A stretch of DNA of 64,000 nucleotides from positions 62,001-126,000 of the forward strand of contig RWJK01001821.1 of assembly GCA_004335835.1 (NCBI GenBank). Direction: 5' to 3'. Position numbers and translations under genes: made by a program. The stretch is from Scenedesmus sp. ARA3. Its lineage: Eukaryota; Chlorophyta; Chlorophyceae; Sphaeropleales; Scenedesmaceae. Below are positions 22,113 to 33,721 of the stretch, piece after piece (position 1 is the stretch's first letter; the number at the start of each line of letters is the position of its first letter). The notes below the pieces were generated by a model, which was not told the origin of the DNA, made no database searches, and saw only the letters and a program-made list of their open reading frames with translations.

Positions 22113-24445
22113 TCATGCAAGCAACTCCAGGCTCTCCATCACAGATGGCGACCCACTCCGCGACTCCTGCTGCTGCTGCTGCTGCTCAACACTTGCAGCG
22201 CCAGCGCCTGCTGCTGCTGCTGTGGCTACCTGCTCTTGCTCCTGTCCAGCTGCAGCATCCATGCCCACAGCAGCAACCAGGGCTGCTGCCGCAGCTTCAC
22301 CTGCAACCGGCGCTGCCGCTGCTGCAGCCGCAGCCGCAGCAGGCGAAGCAGCTCTGCTACTGCGCTCGCGCGCGCCGCGCACAGTGCCCACTGCTGCTGC
22401 TGCCACAGCCGGCTTATACTGCAGCTCTGCCAGTGCCGCCCGCAGCTGCTGCAGCTGCCCGTACGGCAAGCTCACAGCCATGGCATCAATCAAGCCCTCA
22501 ATCTGGCTCCCTGCAGATGGCGTCGGCACATACTGCATGCGCCGCAGCGCCACCAGCAGCCGCACCAGCTCCGGAGCATCTGCTGCTGTCACTTGCTGCC
22601 CTGCAAGCTGCCCCATGAACGCATTCATCCACGCAGGCGCAGGCTTGTAGCCGACTGCTGCCAAACTAGCTACTAGTACGGCCTGCTGGCCTAGCGTAAG
22701 CTCAGGCAGGTGCCCCTGCACCTGCGCCATGAACAGTGACATGAACACGGGCCCCGGCCGATGCTGCTGCTGTGACAGCGCGTCGATCAGGCCCACATGC
22801 TCCGGTGCTGACAGTGCATGCAGCGCGGCCCGAGCCTGCATCAGCAGCAGATCAATCCAGGAAGGGTCTAGCTGCATTCCAAGCCCTGCACACGCCACCA
22901 CGAGTGACACCGCCGCACTGCTGCTCAGGTGGCTGCTGCCTTTCACTGCTGCTGCCAGCAGCTGCTGCAGCCAAGCCTCGCTTGGCCGCTGCTTCAGCGC
23001 TGCTACGCTGCGCACAACTTCGGCACACTCCTGCGGCCGCAGCGCTGCGAGGGCTGCCCCTCCGACTTGGCGCTCGATCTGGCTGATGACATGCTCGGGT
23101 AAGCGGTAGCCCATACAGGCGAGTGCGGACAGCATGCGGACCACGCTGCCGGGTGGGCAGGCGGGCAGCTGTGCGGCCATCTGGCGCACAAAGAGGTACA
23201 GCCAGAAGCGGTCCGGCGTGACGCGCAGCGCGGCTAGGCAGGTGATGACTGCCTCCATGTGCTGCAGGGAGCAGGAGTGATGATAAAGAAGGGAAGCGAA
23301 ACAGCGGGGTGGGCAGAGCAGCAGACACTGTCAAGATACAGCGGGGATGCCAGATGTCGCTCGACACGGATACGACAACAGTTGAAACAGCGTAGGCAGA
23401 CTGCAATAGAACACATGCATGCGAGATGCATTCCACCATTAGTATTAAGCCATTCGCAGCAGCTCTGGCGATCTGTAAAACCCACCTGCGGCTGCAGCTG
23501 CGGGTGTGCTGCCCTGGCTTCCAGGTAGCGCTCAAAGGTGGTCATGAAGTGCTGCAGCCATGCAGTGGTCAGCACAGTGGGGCTACGCCTCGCCGTGATG
23601 TTGCTGCTGCTGCTGCTGCCGCTGCTGCCAGCCTGCGCCACTGCTGCCATGTCTATCTCAGGCGGCGGGCAGGCGTACGGCAGCTGCTCTGCTGCTGGCT
23701 GCTGCTGCGCCCCCATCAGCACTGAAGGCGCTGCAGTGGGACTGCTGCGGGTGAGCTGCATGGGTGGAGGCGCAGCGCCAGCCACGCGTGCTGCTGTCTG
23801 TGTTGCTGTCAGCAGCAGCAGGGCCAGCTCAGCTGGTGTGTAATGCACCAGTTCAGTGCCTGCATGCTGCAGCATGGATCTGGCCCAGGGTACAGAGGGT
23901 TTAAAGCCTAAGACCTGCAGCCGAGCAAGCAGCTGGCCCACCTCCTGGTGGTGCAGCTCCTGCAAGTGGAGTGCTGCTGCGTCTGCGAGCGTAGTGAGCA
24001 GCGTATCTAGCTGCTGCTGCTGCGCCGGCGGCAGTGCCCTAGGCTGTGCGCAGCTGCTGAGCTGCTGCAGAGCAGCTGTGATGTGGCTGTAGCTCAGCTG
24101 CTGCTGTTGCTGCTGTACGACTGCAGCGACCTGTGCCCAGTGCCGGCACTCCTGCAGCTGCTGCAGCAGCGGATCCAGTTGCTGCTGGTGGCCGTTTACG
24201 GCCCGCTGCTGCTGCTGCTGCTGTGGTTCCTGCTGTGCTGCGCTAGCTTGCTGCCTGACACTGCCTGGCCCTTGCTGCTGCTGCTGCCCCTGGCTGCCCC
24301 AGGGCTGTGGCAGCCAGCCGTTTTGCTGCTGCAGGGTCTGCTGCTGCTGCACAGTCACTGCCACTTGAATGCCAGGCTGCCTGAAAGCCCGGCTGTCATC
24401 AGTGAATGGAGCTGGCACGGCTGCTACTTGTGCTGTCACGCGTGC
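22113..24445 (-). CDS. Octatricopeptide (OPR)/FASTK-like organelle RNA-binding protein, 5' end not found
   Basis: Two exons, 24445..23486 and 23261..22113, join in phase 0 through CAG|GTGGG and CAG|CAC to give about 702 residues. The N-terminal third is Gln-rich. The rest is built of helical repeats with the recurring pattern L..L..LG..P...W...F, for example QVLGFKPSVPWARSML, MQLDPSWIDLLLMQAR and AVGYKPAPAWMNAFMGQL. This spacing is that of OPR repeats, abundant in green algae, where such proteins control chloroplast or mitochondrial mRNA stability and translation. No C-terminal RAP domain is visible. The acceptor at 24446 implies at least one further exon upstream carrying a start and probably a transit peptide; I could not place it (candidate near 25063-24990). 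The C-terminus is poly-Ala/Gln and ends SVMESLELLA. Confidence 0.68.
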
Positions 24446-25467
24446 CTGCAAGCACACATGGAATTTGATGTCAGTGCGCATGCTGTTGTTGCCAGTTGCA
24501 AATGTTGAGCATGCTAGTAGCCAGAGGAATCAATACCAAGTGCTGCAGTATGTGCCAGAAACACACCACATGTGCATGCACTCAGTGCACAGTGACTGTG
24601 GTTGCAATGTGTGGTGCTGACATGACAGCATGGTGGTTGTAGCAGTTGACACTGTAGCATGTACCAAGTGTGCTGAGATGTATGGTAAGATAAATGATTG
24701 TCAAGACATTGCTGTTGCATACCTATGCAAGCATGCTTTGGCAAGCAAGGAACCTGTCAGTGAGCACAGTGTGATGTGGTGATCACACCAGAGCTTAGTG
24801 TCTGGCCCTCACCTTGCCATGAGACTCCTGGTGAAGCAAAGCACGTGGATACAGCCTACATGACACAAAGCATAGAAGCAAACGTTACATCACGGCCAGC
24901 TGAACGTGTGTAGAACTGCTGACACATACTGAGGTCCACGGCCAGGGAGTGGTCAGTAGCAAGTGGAACCACTGATCGACACGCACCTGCGCCTGAAAGT
25001 GGCTTGCGAAGCCGCATGCTGATTGCAACTACCAGCTGACTTTTGAAGCTGCCTTGTCTCCATGCGAGCTCGCCTAATGGCGCACAGCCCAGCAGTGATG
25101 ACTTGGCCCCCGTGCAATCACCAGCTAGCCTCTGCTCTGGTCAGATGTCTTACTCGACAAAATGATCACCGTTTCACGGCTAGAGAGCCTCTAAAGCGCC
25201 TGATGATACTTTGAGTGTGTGGCTTGGAAGGCTCTGTTGCCTAGCTGCGTGGACAGAGCCTGCTGTAAGACTGACATGAGCAACGTTTCAGCATATGCTG
25301 GAGCATAAGCATTGACCAGATAGTTTCAGCGACAGATCGCGGCCTGCCCATCCCAGAACCCGAGCAACATGGCAAGGTGCAGCTCGTGCTGGCTGGTCCT
25401 GCCTGCAACACCCAGCGTGGCGATGTATCCGGTATAAGAAGGGCTTAATCACTGCTGGCATTCACAG
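24446..25467. other. Divergent region OPR-like gene / MED4
   Basis: About 1 kb should contain the missing first exon(s) of the OPR-like gene and the promoter and 5' UTR of MED4. An ATG on the minus strand at 25063 opens a 26-codon Ser/Ala/Arg-rich frame before a possible GTGCGT donor, as a transit peptide might, but the phase does not match the next known acceptor. Confidence 0.35.
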
Positions 25468-26391
25468 ATGTCAAAGTGTTTCCATACAGTACTGTACAGC
25501 CCAACCAGGTCAGAGGCTGTCGTCACAAAGCACTACTCCTATTCCTGCAGTTCAACCTGCACGTCACTTGCAGCAGCAATGAGCGGCCTGGGATTGCTGA
25601 ACCATGCGGCGCAACAGCAGGCTGCAGGCCTGCATGCCCAGCTGTCAAGTCTGTTGGGGCCTGTTGCCTCAGCACCTCCTGCTGATACTTCCACAGCTTC
25701 AGAGCAACAACAGCAGCAGCAGCAGCAGCAGCAGGCAGCTCTGCAGCATTTACAATCACTAGCGCTTGCCAACGCTGCACTTGGCCGTGCACTCGCAGCA
25801 ACCCAAGGCAGCAAGCAGCAGCAGCAAGCAGGCGCACCAGAGGAGCTAGAAGAAGGACAGGAAGCATTCAGCAGCCGTGAGCAGCTGCTAGGAAACTTGC
25901 TGCAGCTGCTGGACGGCTCCGCGCAAGGCCTGCGCGACCAGCTGGACAGCTGCCACAAGCTGCTAGAAACAAAGCCTTGCATGGAAGATCCGGAGCAGAT
26001 CATCCGCTATGCTCACACACTGCGCTACGGCTACGCTCCGCTGGGATGCACCCAGGGTCAGTTGCAGGTGGCGCCAGCGCCGCAGCTACCATTCATGCTG
26101 CACTCCACGCTGCGCACATACCACATGGAGATGGCAGCAGAGCAGCAGCAGGCGGCGCCGCCCGGCCCTGAGCAGCAGCAGCAAATCGGCCAGCTGCCGG
26201 CAGTACAGCAGCAGGATGCTAGCGCTGCAGCAGCCCAGCAGCCGCAGCCGCAGCAGCAGCAGCAGGCAGCAGTGCCGCAGCAGCCTTCGCTGGCGTCTCT
26301 GTTTCAGCTGAACAAGGACCTTGAGGATGAGGAGGAGCTGGAGACTGCCTCAGAGGAAGAGATGAGCGAGGAGGAATACAGTGACGACTGA
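25468..26391 (+). CDS. MED4: Mediator complex subunit 4 (MED4)-like
   Basis: A single open frame of 307 residues, or 270 if the ATG at 25579 (MSGLGLLNHAAQQ) is used. The upstream 37 residues are Cys/Ser-rich and may be 5' UTR, so 25579 is the likelier start. The middle has a predicted coiled-coil region (SREQLLGNLLQLL... to LRDQLDSCHKLLE), then MEDPEQIIRYAHTLRYGYAP and AQLPF-like sequence. This order fits the MED4 family, whose hallmark is a coiled coil followed by an I..YA....Y...AP motif. MED4 sits in the middle module of nuclear Mediator, bridging transcription factors and RNA polymerase II. The tail is poly-Gln then strongly acidic (EEELETASEEEMSEEEYSDD), as in many MED4 proteins. No intron is needed. 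Confidence 0.68.
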   Translation: MSKCFHTVLYSPTRSEAVVTKHYSYSCSSTCTSLAAAMSGLGLLNHAAQQQAAGLHAQLSSLLGPVASAPPADTSTASEQQQQQQQQQQAALQHLQSLALANAALGRALAATQGSKQQQQAGAPEELEEGQEAFSSREQLLGNLLQLLDGSAQGLRDQLDSCHKLLETKPCMEDPEQIIRYAHTLRYGYAPLGCTQGQLQVAPAPQLPFMLHSTLRTYHMEMAAEQQQAAPPGPEQQQQIGQLPAVQQQDASAAAAQQPQPQQQQQAAVPQQPSLASLFQLNKDLEDEEELETASEEEMSEEEYSDD

Positions 26392-27471
26392 GGACTGTGA
26401 GATGGTTTATGAAAGTTGTGGCAATTGAAGAAATTTATGAGCAGGATGAGTGTGGCCTTGGGCACCTTCAGTGTAGTGTATTATAGTCATCATCATGTTA
26501 CCCATCAAGCCATAGCATCAACTAGTGTAGTATAGTGTAGTATAGTGTGGTATGGTGGGGTGGGGTGGTGCAGTGTAGCGCAGTTTGCAGTGGATTGTAG
26601 GATGAAGATGCCGTGCCACCGCCTGTGCAGCGGTGGTTCACACTTGCTCTGCATGCCCACCGTGGAGGTGGGAGCAGCAGCTGGACAGCGCGCCGGTTGG
26701 TGTGCTTGGCTGCATGCCGCAGCTGACGACGCTGTACGTTACCGGAGTGGGCGTTGGCATGTTTGTGTGTTTGTTTCTGTGTCGGTTGGCAACAGCTGTG
26801 TGCTCAGGTGGCACCAGCCATTGTGATAACTGCCTTTTGCAGCGGGTGCGTTGGCGGCGAGCGTCTGTACCCTGTACCATGGGGTTTGTACTGCAAACCA
26901 TTGTAGTGCAGTGTTGTGCACTACTCTCTGCTTAAGCGCCCCATGCTCAGCCGCTTGGTGCATCATCCTAGGCCTGATGCATGTGATACGTTTGTCTGGT
27001 TTTCATACAGTCATGGATGGCTTCCTAGTGGCTGGAACACTGCCATGTGACATCTCTAAGCTTGACGTGCGCACTTCATGCATGTGACATATCAGAGGCA
27101 GGTTGTTCAAAGGTAACATATGTGTTACATGAGTTACGACATGGCCTCATAGCCTCATGCTCTCTCATGCTGAAGCTCAAACTTGCGGCCTGCTGGGGCA
27201 TGCTGCTCAGTCACGTTGGCATGCTCAGTCATGCTGAAGCTCAAAACTTGCGGCCTGCTCAGTCACATTGGCATGGCATGCTCAACGTGCCACGTGATCG
27301 GATCACACGCAATACCATTTTGGACACTTGCACAGTAATGCACAGTGTGCGTGAGCAGATTGCACGATTACAGGCACGACGCAAGCTCTCTGTCAACAAG
27401 TCTACCTGCAGGGTCCGTTGCTGCCGAAACAGCGTCACAAAGAGGCCTGCCTTTCATCATGATGATCTTGA
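26392..27471. other. Convergent intergenic region MED4 / HDDC2 with small repeats
   Basis: This holds the 3' UTRs of both genes. A run of degenerate TAGTGTAGTA units lies at about 26521-26572. A 64-bp-spaced direct repeat at 27166-27290 contains CATGCTGAAGCTCAAA and TTGCGGCCTGCT in both copies. I see no exon. Confidence 0.45.
27166..27290. repeat. 64-bp tandem duplication, intergenic
   Basis: CATGCTGAAGCTCAAA begins at 27166 and again at 27230, each followed by TTGCGGCCTGCT and a TCAGTCAC..TTGGCATG segment. Confidence 0.85.
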
Positions 27472-29213
27472 TCACTTGCCTTCTACTGCTGCTGTGCTCT
27501 TTGCTTCACTGCTGCCAGCACCTGCTGCTGCTGCTGCTGCTTGTTGCCGTCTCTGAATGAGCTCGTTGGCCCACGCACGCCTGCATGCACCAGACAACCA
27601 TGGAGGGCCGCGGAGGGTCCAGAGGACACAGGAATTATTCATCCTGATACGCACTGCCTGAAAAGGTTGCCAACATCATTACTTTCCAGGGTTGCAAGTG
27701 GCTGAGCACATCCTGAAAAGGCGTGGCTGGCAACAAATGCTGGAGCAGTGTACTTTGAATGCTGGTTTTTCAAATCACACGTGTCAGCAGCAGCACCGCA
27801 CTCACCCTGTGTCTGTCTTGAACTTGCCGGCCGTGGAGTCGAAGAACTGCTGCAGCCCCAGGCCCTGGCCCTGCTCGTACTCGTGTGCCTGCAGGATCAT
27901 CTCCAGCTTGTCAAAGTCCTTCACCAGGGCTGCCTCGGGCGAGGACTGCGCCTCATACTCGTGCCACAGCACATCCACCTCCTGAGCTGCATTGTGCAGC
28001 AGCAACGGGTAGCAAGTCATCATGATGGGAGGAAAAGACAACACTTCAAGCAGCACGGCCTTTTGAAAGCCATGTCGTACCTTCTGAGACGCTAAATACA
28101 CGCACAGATAGCTACTCTACCTGCGGCAGCTGGTACAGCTAGTGCAAGATTGAGGTAGCTATGCAGCTTACACAGAGACCTGCGCACCTGCATGCGTGTG
28201 CTCCCCGAGCATGGCTTTCATCTGTTGGATTGCATCCGCCTCCAGCTTGTGCTTCTCTGCATCGCTGACGTTGCAGTACGGCGTGATGTCTCCCACGATG
28301 GCCTCCGCCACGTCATGCACCAGCGCCATGCGCATGCAGCGGCCCGCGTCCACGCCGGCGTCACTCGCCAGCAACGACATCATGCCCATGCGGTACATGT
28401 GGTCTGCGGTAGGATTTTGAATATGATTAGTTGAGAATTAAAGTTCAGATTGGCAGGGGAGGGTGTGATGGGCATCGGGCAGTGGCTTGCTGGCCACGTG
28501 AGACAAGAAGGGTGTAAGCAGCCTACGGTATCTTGAGCGTCGCGATTGGGGATCAGGCCCAGGGGTGGCTGTGATGAACGCCACTCCGCACACAGCATGT
28601 TGAGGTGGCAGCATCAGCAGCACAAGTGCACCTGCCGATCTGCAGCTGCTGCTGCGTATAGATAAAGGCTGCAATGCTGCAGGTAGGTCTGGTTCCTTGC
28701 TCGTGCGTACAGCTGTCACGCTGCGAGTTGCAATTTGAAGCGGCTGGGATGCCAGAAGGGCACATGCTGATGAGCTGCAAGCACAATCATGCCTCTGGGC
28801 AGCTGCTCGCACCTGCTATGCTCTCTGGTTGCTGCACATTGCAGCGCACCCACCCCGTGCGCTTCGTAGTCTGCACAGGGCACACACGACAGCAGTGACA
28901 TCAGGACAGACCACTGTCACAACACTTTGAGCATCAAGCTGAAGATATGCCGGCTAGAACACAACTGCCAACTGCTTTGCCACGGGTGTCAGGTTCCATG
29001 AGTCCAGATGATTTGCAGCAAAGCTGTGTACAGTCCAGTTGATGCTACCTTGAGCTTCTGCAGCAGTGTCAAGAAGTCAATTGCTGCTGCTGGAGTGGGC
29101 ATGCTACTGCTGCTGCTGCTGCTTGGGCTGTTGGTGGCCATGGTCCTGCTTCGATGTGCGGAAGTAAGTCTTCTAGAGGGAGCAATACACCTTCTCATAA
29201 GCGAGCTGAGCAT
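27472..29213 (-). CDS. HDDC2: HD-domain 5'-deoxynucleotidase, HDDC2/YfbR-like, five exons
   Basis: Exons 29213..29049, 28870..28813, 28403..28188, 27986..27806 and 27580..27472 join in phase to give 242 residues. The conserved family path is complete: LLQKLK, TKRTGWV, QPESIADHMYRMGMMSLL, ALVHDVAEAIVGDITPY, SSPEAALVKDFDKLEMILQA, QQFFDSTAGKFKT and WANELIQRR. Metal ligands of the HD fold are visible as His76, His104-Asp105 and Asp170. The family removes the 5' phosphate from (deoxy)nucleoside monophosphates. The first 24 residues (MLSSLMRRCIAPSRRLTSAH) are basic and Ser-rich like an organelle targeting peptide; a second in-frame ATG at 29141 (MATNSPSSS) would give a cytosolic form. Tail of poly-Ala/Ser. 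Identification is secure. Confidence 0.93.
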
Positions 29214-29642
29214 AACCAGAAATGTGGCCTGAACTTTGCACTACACTGTTGTACAGTACAATTTGTGGCAGGGAAGCTAAATTGCAGCATGTTTGACGCT
29301 GGATGCTTTGACGTTCCTGAAGCTTGCGATTGAACCGGTTGGGGCAGGCAAAACCCAGCAGCGGTGCCTAGGTGTGGCGGAAATACCAAACCCCACTTGT
29401 GACGGTGCCCGTCTGTCTTCTCCCGTGTCTACTCCGCAGCTCAAGTCAGCTGAGCAAGCCATACCTCAACCACTCCTGGTTTGTTTTGCCGATTAACATC
29501 GTAGTTCAAGGATCGCGCCACAGACATACTTCAGATTCCCTGCAACACTTGTACCTGTACAGAGTGTCCTAGGAAATAGTGCTGCTTTAACAGCTAAGAT
29601 TGCTGTCAACCTGTGATACAACCAGCTGGCCGGAATCGTGCC
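29214..29642. other. Divergent promoter region HDDC2 / folate-receptor-like gene
   Basis: Only 429 bp separate the two start codons, so the promoters must share this stretch. No exon and no clear TATA element are seen. Confidence 0.4.
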
Positions 29643-30809
29643 ATGCAACAGCATGCAGCCCGAGCCAGGTATATGTGCTTGTGTCTGCTGCTGGCGCTGT
29701 CATGCTGCTGCTGGATCACTGCTGCCGAGCCTGTCTGCAAGCCGCAGGTGCGATTTGGTAATGCTGTAACACGCTACTTGGCTGCTGAGCAGCAGCAACT
29801 GTGGTACCTGCAGTGCATCAGGACCAAAACAGCCACATCAGGGTTGGCAGTCCTTTTGCAAAGTCATCCCTACATCCCGCAGATGCTTTGCATGCTGCCA
29901 AGCAGCCAAGTCAGACTCAGCAGCATACAGCTGCTTCTGCACGAAACATTTGTGCAGGCGGTGTGTTTGACAGATGAACTGCTGATGCTGGTTGGGGCTG
30001 CTGCTGGCTGCAGGGCTTGCTAATGCTTGATGACCCGCACCCACCGTACCGTGTGCGCCTGCCGTTCTGTGACAAGGTGTGCAGCTGCCTGCAGCCGCCA
30101 TGCAGGAGGGTGCACCATGCAATCAGACATTGCTCGGTTTGCAGCATAGCGCAGCATCAGTTGGCAGCAGCAGGTAGCAGGGGCAGCAGTTGTTTGGCTG
30201 TGTGCTGGTGCCCTTATGCTCACAGCAGTGCAGGCCAACCACCATAGCTCACATCAACCTGCTCTAGTAACGGTCTTCTGCAGCAGCTGCGCTGAACACA
30301 ACATGACCATGTCAACGCTTGTAGCTGTGTTGCCGCTGCAGCATGCCACATGCCAGCTCTTCTGCGCACAGTTGCTATCGATCACAACAACCTCTGCTGT
30401 CGCTGTTGCCGCCGCACTGCTGCAGTACTGCTGCAGCTGCTGCAACGCCAGCCACGCGCTGGCCATCCAGCGCAGCGTGGCCCCCCTGCTGGCTGACGAG
30501 GAGCTGGGGCTGGCCTGCAAGGCGGGGCTGGTGGCCCTGGCCTGCAGGCTGTGCGACCCGCAGGTGCGGCTGGCGCATTTTGAGGCTCAAAATTTGCATA
30601 TGTTGAGGCTGTGTTCAAAGGGATTTTGAGTATTGCCTGGCCTACAGGCTGTGCGACCTGCAGGTGCCGTGCATTGTGAGGCTGGGGCTGGCTCTGTGTT
30701 TCTAGAGTTGATTTGAGAGGTGCAGCTTTGCATACCTTGCAACTGCAACTGTGCCGATCCCATGCCAGGCAGGCCTGGTCGTAAGCGCTAATGTGCATTC
30801 ACAAGTACA

Positions 30810-30848
<39 letters not shown>

Positions 30849-31178
30849 ACTGCTGCTTTGCAGGTTGGTGTTGGCAATGTGACCACCGTGTGTGAGGCAA
30901 TGTGTGACAGAGTGTATGAGGCCTGCTCAGAGGTGGGTGCCGAGTCTAGCCACCAACATCATAGACATCATGTACTGTGCATGACTGGCGCCTGTCAAGC
31001 AGCACACAGCATATACATGTGCAAAGCTGTTGCAGCCTTTATCAGCGGGGTGCCAGGCATAGTTCTTTTGCAGGCTTCCCTATAAGCAAACCCCAACTGC
31101 CCGCCTGCTGGATGCTTCGAGCCACCACCTTCCTGCTTGGCATCTGTGTCAGTGGCCCCCATCTGCACCTGCTGCCTG

Positions 31179-31221
<43 letters not shown>

Positions 31222-32128
31222 TCCTGTGTCCCATGGTATCAACGTACCGCCGCAGGACTACTTTGCCTTTGACGAGGCCTCCGGCCTTGTCACGCCCTGC
31301 ACCGGGCAGCAGGGCGGCAGCCTGGTGTGCAGCCAGCTGCAGCAGCTGGTGCCCAGCGGCGCTGACTTCTGCAGGGCAGCAGGTGCGGCGCTGCTGATTT
31401 GTGACGTGATTAAACAGAAATGAAGATGGTGCTGCAGATGTGGTGGCTGTGTGTAGAAGTGGCAGCTTGCAGTGTGGTTTTGGAACGGTGTGTTGGCTGG
31501 GCTGGGAAGAGGCAGATGCACGTGCACACCCCTTGGTGGGAGTTCTGCTCCAACAGATGCTAAGGGCAGGCAGGCGACAAGCGCTGCTGCAAGGACAGCT
31601 CGGCCAGCCAGCGGTCAACAGCGCCTACTTTGTCCCACTGCTGACAATCGTCGGCACACTCGCTTTATTGCCTGCTTGCGCCTGCTGTTGCTGCTGCTGC
31701 TGCTGTCTTTCCATTTTGCAGGCTACACACCATCAGAAAGCAGCAGCAGCAGTAGCAGTAGTAGCAGTAGCAGTGTAGGTAGTGTTGCGTGCTTCGACGG
31801 CAGCGCAGTAGCAGCAGAAGAATGCAGCTCAGCAGCCCCACCGCAGAAGCAGCGAGGCAACAGCAAAGCAAGCAGCAGTAGCAGCAGCAGCAGCAGTGGC
31901 AAACGGCGGTCAAAAAAAGCCAGCAGCAGCAGCAGCTCTGGCATATGGCCATTTAACAAACTGAAGCGGCGGCACAAGCGTATGGTTGCAGAGGTGGCCC
32001 AGCTGGTAGCTGGTGCGCTGACATCCACGCTGGTTGCTGCTGGCATCGTGCTGCTGCTGCAGCGCGTCATGCAGGTGGGCTGCTGCAGTGCATTGAGGGG
32101 CTGGCCTGGCTTGTCAGCCACATCGTAA
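29643..32128 (+). CDS. Folate-receptor-like Cys-rich membrane protein (plant At5g27830 type)
   Basis: Exons 29643..29747, 30014..30076, 30426..30563, 30864..30932, 31256..31382 and 31722..32128 join in phase to give 302 residues. A signal peptide (MCLCLLLALSCCCWITA) is followed by the Cys pattern of the family: LPFCDK, CCSCCNASHALAIQR, LACRLCDPQ, VCEAMCDRVYEACSE, DYFAFDEASGLVTPC, SLVCSQL and ADFCRAAG. The order agrees with plant proteins annotated as folate-binding-like (PF03024 type), but folate-contact residues are not checked. A poly-Ser stretch with CFDGS and a basic segment lead to a C-terminal TM helix (about 262-285, LVAGALTSTLVAAGIVLLLQ), implying a type I secretory or plasma membrane protein. 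The last exon may instead splice at 32075 to a downstream exon. Confidence 0.72.
30540..30670. repeat. Duplicated exon-3 donor side in the folate-receptor-like gene
   Basis: CAGGCTGTGCGAC plus the donor occurs at 30545 (real exon 3 end) and again at 30645 in the intron, 100 bp apart. Confidence 0.75.
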
Positions 32129-33407
32129 ATGCTGTTTTGGATAGGGGAAGGTAGCAGCCGGTAGATAGTTCATGCGGGGTTTGGAATGCTCTGCATGTCT
32201 ACATGAAGAGGAATTTACAGATGCTGATGTAGTGCAAAATGCATGCTCAAATGCAGTCCCCGCTGGCTATGCCATGCTGCTTCCTGCAAGCATGCCAAGC
32301 GCTCACACCCCTGCCTCTGCCCTGCTGTTTCCATCTCCGTCTGTCTCATGCCGTGCCTCCCCTGGCTTTGGTGTGGCAATGCTTGTCGCACCGCCACACT
32401 GAGCAGCCTGCTGCATTAGCAGGCAGAGCAGCAGGCAGGGGCCAGCAGGGTGTGCCGTTACAAGCAGCAGCCAGCAGAGACAGGCTGGCGCAGGCTGCTG
32501 AGTCACGGGCAGCAGGCGCAGGCAGCAGAGCAGCAGCAGCTCCTGCAGCCTCGGCAGCACAGCAGCAGCAGCAGCAGCAACAAAACAAGAAGTGAAGTAT
32601 CTTGGTGTCAATATATTGTGTATGCTTTTTGGTGATTGGCAGCTAGATTCCTGTAAGCAATTGCTTCCCATGTTGTTGCAGCAGCATTCTGCTGCTGCAC
32701 CCGCTGCTGCCATACATGCACAGGCTGCATCTAGCAATGCACATTATGGGTGTCTCAGCCATACTAGATGCTTCTCTGTGCTGCGACGAAGCTGCGTCGC
32801 CGCTAGGCCTTGTCAGGCCTGCCTGCGTTCCTTCAAACCCTGGAAGCACGGCCCTGAAGCTGAATGGGCTTGCCGCCGGGCAACATGTTACACAAACATC
32901 TTTTACAATGTAATGCAGCTTCAGCAGGTTGTTTGGCATCGAACGTACCGCCGTTCACCAACCTCTTATTAGTCACTCACGCTCACTACGTGCTGGTGAC
33001 ACGTCGTCTGCGTCTGGTTGAGATGCAGATTGACTGTTCGCGGCAGTAGACTGCAAAGATCGCTGAGCTTTCTCCTACAGACGCTTGGTACAGGATGTTG
33101 CTGTTTACTGGCTCGCCTGTGGTGTCCCGCATCCCCGCCAGCAGCAACCGCACATGCAACAGGCCAATTAGTTTCAGATTCGCTTTAGATTCGTCTCGGT
33201 CAAACCTCAGGTGCGGTACAGCTGTTGACCGCACTGGAGGCAGCAGTTGCAGCAGCAGGAGCTGCAGGCCACACACCAGCAGGTGAGGCATGCCTTGCAA
33301 GGCTGAGGCACGTGCCTTGCATGCGGAATGTGGACATGGTGCTGTTCACAGTTGGCTCGGCTGGATAGCATGTTCTAGCCTTGCCAGAGTGCAATTGCAG
33401 AACCTGC
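32129..33407. other. Intergenic region after the folate-receptor-like gene
   Basis: A CAG-rich segment at 32530-32590 gives poly-Gln, poly-Ala or poly-Ser frames and might be a last, alternative exon of the preceding gene; no phase-compatible acceptor is compelling. The rest has no supported exon and should contain the promoter of the next plus-strand gene. Confidence 0.35.
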
Positions 33408-33686
33408 ATGGCAGCTGCGCCTCATGCTTCGCACCAGGGCTGTCCTGGGGCTGTCCTGCTAACAATTCGCTCGACATCTGCTCGTCGCTTGCATGACAGC
33501 TCACTGCCTGTTATATGTTCTGTGAGCTCAGCCGCGATACGTTGTGCGGTGTGCTGGCACTGTGCTTGCAGCTCAGGCCGGGGGGCTTGTAGCTCTGCAT
33601 GCGCACCACTGCTGCCTTGTGTGCTGCATGCATGCAGGGGCAGGGGCGGCATCGGCAGGTGCTTTGTGTGCCATGCAACAAATGAT

Positions 33687-33721
<35 letters not shown>

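Noticed and set aside
24981..25063. First exon of the octatricopeptide-like gene with a transit peptide
   Set aside because: The ATG and GTGCGT donor are plausible but the phase does not fit the 24446 acceptor and no intermediate exon was found.
32239..32595. A separate small gene, or last exon of the folate-receptor-like gene, ending in poly-Gln/Lys
   Set aside because: Low-complexity only, and no acceptor gives a clearly better model than the stop at 32126-32128.
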